DNA from: Branchinecta lynchi
Lineage: Eukaryota > Arthropoda > Branchiopoda > Anostraca > Branchinectidae
Reading direction: 5' to 3'
Assembly: GCA_023053575.1 (NCBI GenBank)
Contig: JAKZAP010000141.1
Span: forward strand, 1 to 64,000
Length of the DNA stretch: 64,000 nt
The notes below the pieces were generated by a model that ran no database searches, had not been told where the DNA came from, and worked only from the letters and a program-made list of their open reading frames with translations. Both the position numbers and the translations under genes were made by a program. Numbering within the stretch: position 1 is the first letter of the stretch; every line of letters begins with the position of its first letter. Positions 17,002 to 27,900 of the stretch are shown piece after piece.

Positions 17002-18020
17002 TTATAACAGACTTTCACGGTTGATCTGTTGTTCGGGCAGTCATTTTCGTGATAGCCCGGTTTACGACATATTTGACACAAAACCCTGCAATCCCTTGCG
17101 ATGTGGCCGTCGTTTCCACATCTGTAACATTTACGCATTTCCTTGCCCCGTGACCTTTCCCTGCTAACACTCCTAGAAGCTCTCCCTCTAAATTCACCCG
17201 GACGGTCAAAATTTCTCCTCCCACTGTCGAAAACTTCCCTTTGGTGAGAAAAATGTCTTGGGTTTCTGTTAAAATTCTCACCCGAACGAGAGAAAACAGT
17301 AGTGCCTGTTTTCTTATCAAATCTTCTAAAAGATTCCCGACCGTTTCTTTTGTTCAAATGGAAATCTTTGGTTTCGTTAGTGACATTTTTCTGACCACTT
17401 CCTGATACTGGACTAACGCTACTAGCCTGGGCAATAGTTGACAGTGACCGAGAAGTTTTTGACTTTGCGAATTCCCGTGCCCGATAGTCGTTTATAAGGA
17501 TATCTATCGACTCGTCAAATGTTTTCGGACATCTAGCCACTACCCTCATTCCTAGTGTAGGACTGAGGCTTTCGAGGAGGAGATTTTTCAGTAAGTTGTA
17601 AAATCCCTCATCGTCCGCGTCTGGCATTTCGTCAAAACCCATCAACTGGAGAGCTTTAAGCTTCAGATTTTCGATAAACGGAAATGGATCTTCTCCCTCA
17701 TTCAAAAGTAACGTTTCATGAACCAGCTTTGCCTTTCTAGAAGTATGCTTGAATTGTTGGTATAGGCTTTTCTTAAGCGTATCAAAGCTTGCAAATTTGC
17801 TGTCAGCTAGAAAGTTTGCCGCGGAACCGGTTGTTTTCATAAAAGCTAAGCGAACCAGCTCGGGATCTTTGATATTATCGTCCCAGTTTCTCAGTTTTTC
17901 CAGTGTGTCCAAAAAGACCAAAACATCAACCGTCCCGTCAAAAGAGGCTACATGAGTTGCAATTTTACAGAGCGTATCAAGAGAGATTTTGCTACCCACT
18001 TTGTCTTGTTGTTCCGTCAT
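16929..18020 (-). CDS. gag: Gag with three zinc knuckles
   Basis: 363 codons. Residues about 20-185 are a helical region like the retrotransposon Gag capsid domain (AFMKTTGSAANFL, then KHTSRKAKLVHETLL). Residues 186-295 are a basic Ser/Arg/Asn-rich linker. The nucleocapsid has C298-C301-H306-C311 and C338-C341-H346-C351 as standard CX2CX4HX4C knuckles. The middle one (C315-C318-H324-C328) has its His one place late, giving CX2CX5HX3C. The frame ends at 16929 and overlaps the protease frame (-1). The ATG at 18020 is the first Met of the open frame and follows a leader of nearly 400 bases after the LTR. The product would form the particle core of the element. Confidence 0.93.
   Translation of the reverse strand: MTEQQDKVGSKISLDTLCKIATHVASFDGTVDVLVFLDTLEKLRNWDDNIKDPELVRLAFMKTTGSAANFLADSKFASFDTLKKSLYQQFKHTSRKAKLVHETLLLNEGEDPFPFIENLKLKALQLMGFDEMPDADDEGFYNLLKNLLLESLSPTLGMRVVARCPKTFDESIDILINDYRAREFAKSKTSRSLSTIAQASSVSPVSGSGQKNVTNETKDFHLNKRNGRESFRRFDKKTGTTVFSRSGENFNRNPRHFSHQREVFDSGRRNFDRPGEFRGRASRSVSRERSRGKEMRKCYRCGNDGHIARDCRVLCQICRKPGYHENDCPNNRSTVKVCYNCGKPGHFSRACRLPENFRNLNLK
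16938..16944 (-). promoter_or_regulatory. -1 ribosomal frameshift slippery site, TTTAAAC
   Basis: On the minus strand AAATTTAAAC ends three codons before the gag TAG. In the gag phase it reads as A AAT TTA and, overlapping by three bases, T TTA AAC. Both fit the X XXY YYZ rule and the second is the well-known coronavirus-type heptamer. The protease/pol frame is -1 to gag and is open here. No downstream pseudoknot was modelled. Confidence 0.75.
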
Positions 18021-18410
18021 TTTGTTATCGGTAGTTAATTTCCAAAGAAAATGAATCTACAATTAATCCGAAATTAAAAAAAATAAAACGGCTAAAATCT
18101 CTACTTATCTCTACTTATTTAATCTTTACATTTCATTCTATAATTGTTCAAAACTCATAGCAAATCTCCCCAAATATCGAAATTAAATATCCAATTTCTT
18201 AAAAAAAAAAAAAAAAAAAAACGAAATTCAGTTCTTCATTCGCTTCAGGAATTTTGGTAAAAATATGGCTTATTCCATAAACCGTAACTCTAGGAAAATA
18301 ACAGGCCAAAATACTATTCAAAACTAAAATAACAGTAACCTAACACATAACCGAAACTGAACAAGCTAGAACCAGCGCTGCACCATTAAAACAATAGGTT
18401 TTAGGTATGG
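18021..18410 (-). other. Leader between 5' LTR and gag
   Basis: AT-rich and non-coding. On the minus strand it holds a 21-base T run (18201-18221 as A on top). A candidate primer binding site TGGTGCAGCGCTGG is at 18372-18385; it begins 25 bases after the inferred LTR end, further than usual. I cannot match it to a specific tRNA, so it is tentative. Confidence 0.5.
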
Positions 18411-18591
18411 TGTTAGGGTTTACTGTTGTAGGCTTCTGCCTTAGCCGTAGCCGCTCAACCGAGTGGCCTGAAAGGAAGGACTCTTCCTTTCAGCTCACTT
18501 AGTTGATCACTTAGTCTTTCGACACGGTAGCGTCTTATCGAAGGCGTAGATGTGTTCGTACGGTTCTAGCTATGTTCAGGTTCAGGACACG

Positions 18592-18597
18592 TTTATT
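18592..18597 (-). terminator. Polyadenylation signal AATAAA in the outer element's LTR
   Basis: AATAAA on the minus strand, about 100 bases downstream of the TATA box, in the expected R/U5 position. Confidence 0.55.
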
Positions 18598-18690
18598 GTT
18601 CTTTACTCACTCTTGTGTTGTCTCCTCCAAGCTTCACCACACTCTGCTATGATCTCCAACTATCTCTCTCGAAAATGACTAGAAAAGCCT

Positions 18691-18697
18691 TTTTATA
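18691..18697 (-). promoter_or_regulatory. TATA box of the outer element's LTR promoter
   Basis: TATAAAAAGGC on the minus strand inside the inferred LTR. Transcription would start about 30 bases further on, near 18665. Confidence 0.6.
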
Positions 18698-18951
18698 GAC
18701 TATTTCTCTGACGTCAAATCCGCCTTGCTCTCCTTTCACTGATCTCCCTGTTGCCTCCCGTCTAACCGCAAACTCTCGCTCGAGTTCTAAACGTTACGTT
18801 AGGACTTGATCCGAATTCGGAAACAATATTTCCTTTTAAATCTTGGCTGAACTGAAACGGTTTGGGAACGATGTTGATTTAAATCTGACTTGAGTTTAAA
18901 AGGTAAACCAGGAAAACTATAAATATAAAGATATGAAAACCCTTCGTAACA

Positions 18952-21900
18952 CCCACAAGGTTTGTTTTCCCACAAGGTTTGTTTTCCCACTGTGTTGGTT
19001 TTCCCAAAAGGTTCGCTTTCCCAAAAGGTTGGTTTTCCCACAAGGTTGGTTTTCCCACAAGGTTGGTTTTCCCGCAGGGTTGCTTTCCCCATAAGGTTGG
19101 TTTTCCCACAAGGTTTGTTTTCTCACAAGGTTTGTTTTCCCACTAGGTTGTTTTTCCCACTAGGTTGGTTTTCCAACAAGGTTTGTTTTCCCACAAGCTT
19201 TGTTTTCCCCCAAGGTTGGTTTTCCCGCAAGGTTGGTTTTCCCACAAGGTTTGTTTTCCCACTGTGTTGGTTTTCCCAAAAGGTTCGCTTTCCCGCAAGG
19301 TTGGTTTTCCCCCAAGGTTTGTTTCCCCACAAGGTTTGTTTTCTCACAAGGTTTGTTTTCCCACAAGGATTGTTTTCCCACAAGGTTCGTTTTCCCGAAA
19401 TGTTTGTTTCTCCACAAGGTTGGTTTTCCCACAAGGTTGGTTTTCCCGCAGGGTTTGTTTTCTCACAAGGTTAGTTTTCCCGCAAGGTTTGTTTTCCCAC
19501 AAGGTTAGTTTTCCCACAAGGTTTTTTTCCCCACAAGGTTTGTTTCCCCACAAGGTTTGTTTTCCCACTAGGATTGTTTTCTCACAAGGTTTGTTTTCCC
19601 ACTGTGTTGGTTTTCCCAAAAGGTTCGCTTTCCCGCAAGGTTGGTTTTCCCACAAGGTTTGTTTTCTCACAAGGTTTGTTTTCCCACTAGGTTTGTTTCC
19701 CCACAAGGTTTGTTTTCTCACAAGGTTTGTTTTCCCACAAGGTTTGTTTTCCCACAAGGTTTGTTTTCCCACAAGGTTTGTTTTTCCCACAAGGTTGGTT
19801 TTCCAGAAAGGTTTGTTTTCCCCCAAGGTTGGTTTTCCCGCAAGGTTGGTTTACCCAAAAGGTTTGTTTTCCCACTGTGTTGGTTTTCCCAAAAGGTTCT
19901 CTTTCCCAAAAGGTTCGCTTTCCCGCAAGGTTGGTTTTCCCACAAGGTTTGTTTCCCCACAAGGTTTGTTTTCCCACAAGGTTTGTTTTCCCACAAGGTT
20001 GGTTTTCCCGAAAGATTTGTTTCCCCACAAGGTTGGTTTTCCCACAAGGTTGGTTTTCCCGCAGGGTTTGTTTTCCCACAAGGTTAGTTTTCCCTTAAGG
20101 TTTGTTTCCCCAAAAAGTTTGTTTCCCCACAAGGTTTGTTTTCCCACAAGGTTGGTTTTCCCGAAAGGTTTGTTTCCCCACAAGGTTGGTTTTCCCACAA
20201 GGTTGGTTTTCCCGCAGGGTTTGTTTTCCCACAAGGTTAGTTTTCCCGCAAGGTTTGTTTCCCCACAAGGTTTGTTTTCCCACAAGGTTTGTTTTCCCAC
20301 TGTGTTGGTTTTCCCAAAAGGTTCGCTTTCCCACAAGGTTGGTTTTCCCACAAGGTTTGTTTTCCCACAAGGTTAGTTTTCCCACAAGGTTTGTTTCCCC
20401 ACAAGGTTTGTTTCCCCACGAGGTTTGTTTTCCCACAAGGTTTGTTTTCCCCCAAGGTTGGTTTTCCCGAAAGGTTGGTTTTCCCACAAGGTTTGTTTCC
20501 CACTGTGTTGGGTTTCCAAAAAGGTTCGCTTTCCCACAAGGTTGGTTTTCCCACAAGGTTGGTTTTCCCGCAGGGTTGCTTTCCCCATAAGGTTTGTTTT
20601 CCCACTAGGTTGTGTTTCCCACTAGGTTGGTCTTCCCAAAAGGTTTGTTTTCCCACAAGCTTTGTTTTCCCCCAAGGTTGGTTTTCCCGCAAGGTTGGTT
20701 TTCCCACAAGGTTTTTTTTCCCACTTTGTTGGTTTTCCCAAAAGGTCCGCTTTCCCGCAAGGTTGGTTTTCCCACAAGGTTTGTTTCCCCACAAGGTTTG
20801 TTTTCCCACAAGGTTTGTTTTCCCACAAGGTTGGTTTTCCCGAAAGGTTTGTTTCCCCACAAGGTTGGTTTCCCACAAGGTTGGTTTTCCCGCAGGGTTT
20901 GTTTTCCCACAAGGTTAGTTTTCCCGCCCGGTTTGTTTCCCCACAAGGTTTGTTTTCCCACAAGGATTGTTTTCTCACAAGGTTTGTTTTCCCACTAGGT
21001 TTGTTTCCCCACAAAGTTTGTTTTCCCATAAGGTTTGTTTTCCCCCAAGGTTGGTTTTCCCGCAAGGTTGGTTTTCCCACAAGGTTTGTTTTCCCACTGT
21101 GTTGGTTTTCCCAAAAGGTTCGCTTTCCCACAAGGTTCGTTTTCCCGCAAGGTTGGTTTTCCCACAAGGTTTGTTTTCCCACTGTGTTGGTTTTCCCAAA
21201 AGGTTCGCTTTCCCACAAGGTTCGTTATCCTACAAGGTTGGTTTTCCCACTAGGTTGTTTTTCCCACTAGGTTGGTTTTCCGAAAAGGTTTGTTTTCCCA
21301 CAAGCTTTGTTTTCCCCCAAGGTTGGTTTTCCCGCAAGGTTGGTTCTCCCACAAGGTTTGTTTTTCCACTGTGTTGGTTTTCCCAAAAGGTTCGCTTTCC
21401 CGCAAGGCTGGTTTTCCCACAAGGTTTGTTTCCCCACAATGTTGGTTTTCCCACAAGGCTGGTTTTCCCGCAGGGTTTGTTTTCCCACAAGGTTAGTTTT
21501 CCCGCAAGGTTTGTTTTCCCACAAGGTTAGTTTTCCCACAAGGTTCGTTTCCCCACAAGGTTTGTTTCCACACAAGGTTTGTTTTCCCACAAGGATTGTT
21601 TTCTCACAAGGTTTGTTTTCCCACTGTGTTGGTTTTCCCAAAAGGTTCGCTTTCCCGCAAGATTCGCTTTCCCACAAGGTTGGTTTTCCCACAATGTTTG
21701 TTTTCTCACAAGGTTTGTTTTCCCACAAGGTTGGTTTTCCCGAAAGGTTTGTTTCCCCACAAGGTTGGTTTTCCCACAAGGCTGGTTTTCCCGCAGGGTT
21801 TGTTTTCCCACAAGGTTAGTTTTCCCGCAAGGTTTGTTTTCCCTCAAGGTTAGTTTTCCCACAAGGTTTGTTTCCCCACAAGGTTTGTTTCCCCACAAGG

Positions 21901-24900
21901 TTTGTTTTCCCACAAGGTTGGTTTTCCTGCAGGGTTGCTTTCCCCATAAGGTTGGTTTTCCCACAAGGTTTGTTTTCTCACAAGGTTTGTTTTCCCAGTA
22001 GGTTGTTTTTCCCACTAGGTTGGTTTTCCCACAAGGTTTGTTTTCCCACAAGCTTTGTTTTCCCCCAAGGTTGGTTTTCCCGCAAGGTTGGTTTACCCAC
22101 AAGGCTTGTTTTCCCACTGTGTTGGTTTTCCCAAAAGGTTCGCTTTCCCGCAAGGTTGGTTTTCCCACAAGGTTTGTTTCCCCACAAGGTTTGTTTTCCC
22201 ACAAGGTTTGTTTTCCCACAAGGTTGGATTTCCCGAAAGGTTTGTTTCCCCACAAGGTTGGCTTTCCCACAAGGTTGGTTTTCCCGCAGGGTTTGTTTTC
22301 CCACAAGGTTAGTTTTCCCGCAAGGTTTGTTTCCCCACAAGGTTTGTTTTCCCACAAGGTTTGTTTTCCTACTGTGTTGGTTTTCCCAAAAGGTTCGCTT
22401 TCCCACAAGGTTGGTTTTCCCACAAGGTTGGTTTTCCTGCAGGGTTGCTTTCCCCATAAGGTTGGTTTTCCCACAAGGTTTGTTTTCTCACAAGGTTTGT
22501 TTTCCCAGTAGGTTGTTTTTCCCACTAGGTTGGTTTTCCCACAAGGTTTGTTTTCCCACAAGCTTTGTTTTCCCCCAAGGTTGGTTTTCCCGCAAGGTTG
22601 GTTTACCCACAAGGTTTGTTTTCCCACTGTGTTGGTTTTCCCAAAAGGTTCGCTTTCCCGCAAGGTTGGTTTTCCCACAAGGTTTGTTTCCCCACAAGGT
22701 TTGTTTTCCCACAAGGTTTGTTTTCCCACAAGGTTGGTTTTCCCGAAAGGTTTGTTTCCTCACAAGGTTGGTTTTCCCACAAGGTTGGTTTTCCCGCAGT
22801 GTTTGTTTTCCCACAAGGTTAGTTTTCCCGCAAGGTTTGTTTTCCCACAAGGTTGGTTTTCCCGAAAGGTTGGTTTTCCCGCAGGCTTTGTTTTCCCACA
22901 AGGTTAGTTTTCCCGCAAGGTTTGTTTCCCCACAAGGTTTGTTTTCCCACAAGGTTTGTTTTCCCACTGTGTTGGTTTTCCCAAAAGGTTCGCTTTCCCA
23001 AAAGGTTGGTTTTCCCACAAGCTTTGTTTTCCCCCAAGGTTGGTTTTCCCGCAAGGTTGGTTTACCCACAAGGTTTGTTTTCCCACTGTGTTGGTTTTCC
23101 CAAAAGGTTCGCTTTCCCGCAAGGTTGGTTTTCCCACAAGGTTTGTTTCCCCACAAGGTTTGTTTTCCCACAAGGTTTGTTTTCCCATAAGGTTCGCTTT
23201 CCCGCAAGGTTGGTTTTCCCACAAGGTTTGTTTCCCCACAAGGTTTGTTTTCCCACAAGGTTTGTTTTCCCACAAGGTTGGTTTTCCCGAAAGGTTTGTT
23301 TCCCCACAAGGTTGGTTTTCCCACAAGGTTGGTTTTCCCGCAGGCTTTGTTTTCCCACAAGGTTAGTTTTCCCGCAAGGTTTGTTTCCCCACAAGGTTTG
23401 TTTTCCCACAAGGTTTGTTTTCCCACTGTGTTGGTTTTCCCAAAAGGTTCGCTTTCCCAAAAGGTTGGTTTTCCCACAAGGTTGGTTTTCCCACAAGGTT
23501 GGTTTTCCCGCAGGGTTGCTTTCCCCATAAGGTTGGTTTTCCCACAAGGTTTGTTTTCTCACAAGGTTTGTTTTCCCACTAGGTTGTTTTTCCCACTAGG
23601 TTGGTTTTCCAACAAGGTTTGTTTTCCCACAAGCTTAGTTTTCCCCCAAGGTTGGTTTTCCCGCAAGGTTGGTCTTCCCACAAGGTTTGTTTTCCCACTG
23701 TGTTGGTTTTCCCAAAAGGTTCGCTTTCCCGCAAGGTTGGTTTTCCCCCAAGGTTTGTTTCCCCACAAGGTTTGTTTTCTCACAAGGTTTGTTTTCCCAC
23801 AAGGTTTGTTTTCATACAAGGTTTCTTTTCCCACAAGGTTTGTTTTCCCACAAGGTTCGTTTTCCCGAAAGGTTTGTTTCTCCACAAGGTTGGTTTTCCC
23901 ACAAGGTTGGTTTTTCCCGCAGGGTTTGTTTTCTCACAAGGTTAGTTTTCCCGCAAGGTTTGTTTTCCCACAAGGTTAGTTTTCCCACAAGGTTTGTTTC
24001 CCCACAAGGTTTGTTTCCCTACAAGGTTTGTTTTCCCACAAGGATTGTTTTCTCACAAGGTTTGTTTTCCCACTGTGTTGGTTTTCCCAAAAGGTTCGCT
24101 TTCCCGCAAGGTTCGCTTTCCCGCAAGGTTCGCTTTCCCGCAAGGTTGGTTTTCCCACAAGGTTTGTTTTCTCACAAGGTTTGTTTTCCCACTAGTTTTG
24201 TTTCCCCACAAGGTTTGTTTTCTCACAAGGTTTGTTTTCCCACAAGGTTTGTTTTCCCACAAGGTTTGTTTTCCCACAAGGTTGGTTTTCCAGAAAGGTT
24301 TGTTTTCCCCCAAGGTTGGTTTTCCCGCAAGGTTGGTTTACCCAAAAGGTTTGTTTTCCCACTGTGTTGGTTTTACCAAAAGGTTCTCTTTCCCAAAAGG
24401 TTCGCTTTCCCGCAAGGTTGGTTTTCCCACAAGGTTTGTTTCCCCACAAGGTTTGTTTTCCCACAAGGTTTGTTTTCCCACAAGGTTGGTTTTCCCGAAA
24501 GGTTTGTTTCCCCACAAGGTTGGTTTTCCCACAAGGTTGGTTTTCCCGCAGGGTTTGTTTTCCCACAAGGTTAGTTTTCCCTTAAGGTTTGTTTCCCCAC
24601 AAGGTTTGTTTTCCCACAAGGTTTGTTTTCCCACAAGGTTTGTTTCCCCACAAGGTTGGTTTTCCCGCAGGGTTTGTTTTCCCACAAGGTTAGTTTTCCC
24701 GCAAGATTTGTTTCCCCACAAGGTTTGTTTTCCCACAAGGTTTGTTTTCCCACTGTGTTGGTTTTCCCAAAAGGTTCGCTTTCCCACAAGGTTGGTTTTC
24801 CCACAAGGTTTGTTTTCCCACAAGGTTAGTTTTCCCACAAGGTTTGTTTCCCCACAAGGTTTGTTTCCCCACGAGGTTTGTTTTCCCCCAAGGTTGGTTT

Positions 24901-27900
24901 TCCCGAAAGGTTGGTTTTCCCACAAGGTTTGTTTTCCCACTGTGTTGGTTTTCCCAAAAGGTTCGCTTTCCCACAAGGTTGGTTTTCTCACAAGGTTGGT
25001 TTTCCCGCAGGGTTGCTTTCCCCATAAGGTTTGTTTTCCCACTAGGTTGTGTTTCCCACTAGGTTGGTCTTCCCACAAGGTTTGTTTTCCCACAAGCTTT
25101 GTTTTCCCCCAAGGTTGGTTTTCCCGCAAGGTTGGTTTTCCCACAAGGTTTGTTTTCCCACTTTGTTGGTTTTCCCAAAAGGTTCGCTTTCCCGCAAGGT
25201 TGGTTTTCCCACAAGGTTTGTTTCCCCACAAGGTTTGTTTTCCCACAAGGTTTGTTTTCCCACAAGGTTGGTTTTCCCGAAAGGTTTGTTTCCCCACAAG
25301 GTTGGTTTTCCCACAAGGTTGGTTTTCCCGCAGGGTTTGTTTTCCCACAAGGTTAGTTTTCCCGCAAGGTTTGTTTCCCCACAAGGTTTGTTTTCCCACA
25401 AGGATTGTTTTCTCACAAGGTTTGTTTTCCCACTAGGTTTGTTTCCCCACAAGGTTTATTTTCCCACAAGGTTTGTTTTCCCCCAAGGTTGGTTTTCCCG
25501 CAAGGTTGGTTTTCCCACAAGGTTTGTTTTCCCACTGTGTTGGTTTTCCCAAAAGGTTCGCTTTCCCACAAGGTTCGTTTTCCTACAAGGTTGGTTTTCC
25601 CACAAGGTTGGTTTTCCCGCAGGGTTGCTTTCCCCATAAGGTTGGTTTTCCCACAAGGTTTGTTTTCTCACAAGGTTTTTTTTCCCAGTAGGTTGTTTTT
25701 CCCACTAGGTTGGTTTTCCGAAAAGGTTTGTTTTCCCACAAGCTTTGTTTTCCCCCAAGGTTGGTTTTCCCGCAAGGTTGATTTTCCCACAAGGTTTGTT
25801 TTCCCAATGTGTTGGTTTTCCCAAAATGTTCGCTTTCCCGCAAGGTTGGTTTTCCCACAAGGTTTGTTTCCCCACAATGTTTGTTTTCTCACAAGGTTTG
25901 TTTTCCCACGAGGTTGGTTTTCCCGAAAGGTTTGTTTCCCCACAAGGTTGGTTTTCCAACAAGGCTGGTTTTCCCGCAGGGTTTGTTTTCCCACAAGGTT
26001 AGTTTTCCCGCAAGGTTTGTTTTCCCACAAGGTTAGTTTTCCCAAAAGGTTTGTTTCCCCACAAGGTTTGTTTCCCCACAAGGTTTGTTTTCCCACAAGG
26101 ATTGTTTTCTCACAAGGTTTGTTTTCCCACTGTGTTGGTTTTCCCAAAAGGTTCGCTTTCCCGCAAGGTTCGCTTTCCCACAAGGTTGGTTTTCCCACAA
26201 TGTTTGTTTTCTCACAAGGTTTGTTTTCCCACAAGGTTGGTTTTCCCGAAAGGTTTGTTTCCCCACAAGGTTGGTTTTCCCACAAGGCTGGTTTTCCCGC
26301 AGGGTTTGTTTTCCCACAAGGTTAGTTTTCCCGCAAGGTTTGTTTTCCCTCAAGGTTAGTTTTCCCACAAGGTTTGTTTCCCCACAAGGTTTGTTTCCCC
26401 ACAAGGTTTGTTTTCCCACAAGGATTGTTTTCTCACAAGGTTTGTTTTCCCACTGCGTTGGTTTTCCCAATAGGTTCGCTTTCCCGCAAGGTTGGTTTTC
26501 CCACAAGGTTTCTTTTCTCACAAGGTTTGTTTTCCCACTAGGTTTGTTTCCCCACAAGGTTTGTTTTCTCACAAGGTTTGTTTTCCCACAAGGTTTGTTT
26601 TCCCACAAGGTTTGTTTTCCCACAAGGTTTGTTTTGCCACAAGGTTGGTTTTCCAGAAAGGTTTGTTTCCCCACAAGGTTGGTTTTCCCACAAGGTTTGT
26701 TTTCCCGCAGGGTTTGTTTTCCCACAAGGTTAGTTTTCCCGCAAGGTTTGTTTTCCCACAAGGTTTGTTTTCCCACTGTGTTGGTTTTCCCAAAAGGTTC
26801 GCTTTCCCACAAGGTTGGTTTTCCCACAAGGTTGGTTTTCCCACAAGGTTGGTTTTCCCGCAGGGTTGCTTTCCCCATAAGGTTGGTTTTCCCACAAGGT
26901 TTGTTTTCCCGCAGGGTTTGTTTTCCCACAAGGTTAGTTTTCCCGCAAGGTTTGTTTCCCCACAAGGTTTGTTTCCCCACAAGGTTTGTTTTCCCACAAG
27001 GATTGTTTTCTCACAAGGTTTGTTTTCCCTCTGTGTTGGTTTTCCCAAAAGGTTCGCTTTCCCGCAATGTTGGTTTTCCCCCAAGGTTGGTTTTCCCGCA
27101 GGGTTTGTTTTCCCACAAGGTTAGTTTTCCCGCAAGGTTTGTTTCCCCACAAGGTTTGTTTTCCCACAAGGTTTGTTTTCCCATTGTGTTGGTTTTCCCA
27201 AGAGGTTCGCTTTCCCGCAAGGTTCGCTTTCCCGCAAGGTTGGTTTTCCCACAAGGTTTGTTTTCTCACAAGGTTTGTTTTCCCACAAGGTTCGTTTTCC
27301 CACAAGGTTAGTTTTCCCACAAGGTTTGTTTCCCCACAAGGTTTGTTTCCCCACAAGGTTTGTTTTCCCACAAGGATTGTTTTCTCACAAGGTTTGTTTT
27401 CCCACTGTGTTGGTTTTCCCAAAAGGTTCGCTTTCCCGCAAGGTTGGTTTTCCCACAAGGTTGGTTTTCCCGCAGGGTTTGTTTCCCCATAAGGTTGGTT
27501 TTCCCAAAAGGTTTGTTTTCTCACAAGGTTTGTTTTCCCACTAGGTTGGTTTTCCCACAAGGTTTGTTTTCCCACAAGGTTTGTTTACCCACAAGGCTTG
27601 TTTTCCCCCAAGGTTGGTTTTCCCGCAAGGTTGGTTTTCCCATAAGGTTGGTTTTCCCACAAGGTTGGTTTTCCCGCAAGGTTAGTTTTCCCACAAGGTC
27701 TGATTTAACACAATGTTTGTTTTCCCACAAGGTTGGTTTTCCCGAAAGGTTTGTTTCCCCACAAGGTTGGTTTTCCCACTGTGTTGGTTTTCCCAAAAGG
27801 TTCGCTTTCCCGCAAGGTTGGTTTTCCCACAAGGTTTGTTTCCCCACAAGGTTTGTTTTCCCACAAGGTTTGTTTTCCCACAAGGTTTGTTTCCCCACAA

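Larger units (their letters stand above)
1..18951 (-). mobile_element. Outer Ty3/gypsy LTR retroelement with env (errantivirus-like), 3' end not reached
   Basis: On the minus strand the order is 5' LTR, leader, gag, protease, RT, RNase H, integrase, spacer, env and one more ORF. That is the gypsy/errantivirus gene order. The element is split by a nested LTR element at 10839-16556; without that insert it is about 13 kb within the window. The right end is the LTR edge at 18951, which abuts a partial satellite unit. No sequence resembling the 5' LTR occurs at the left, so the 3' LTR is either beyond position 1 or lost, and the left limit is unresolved. Gag, pol and env are all long open frames, so the copy does not look old. 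Assignment to errantivirus-like rests on the Env type and pol order; the exact clade would need a phylogeny. Confidence 0.87.
18411..18951 (-). repeat. 5' LTR of the outer element (inferred limits)
   Basis: On the minus strand it begins TGTTACGAAGGG at 18951 and ends CCCTAACA at 18411, giving TGTTA/TAACA inverted ends. It contains a TATA box (TATAAAA, 18691-18697) and, about 100 bases downstream, AATAAA (18592-18597), a normal U3-R-U5 layout. The outer edge lies exactly where the satellite begins, with a truncated unit. No second copy is visible in the window, so the inner limit is an inference. Confidence 0.7.

Noticed and set aside
18372..18385. Firm assignment of a primer binding site for the outer element
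   Set aside because: TGGTGCAGCGCTGG is PBS-like but lies 25 bases from the inferred LTR end and I cannot match it to a known tRNA 3' end, so it is only mentioned in the leader entry.
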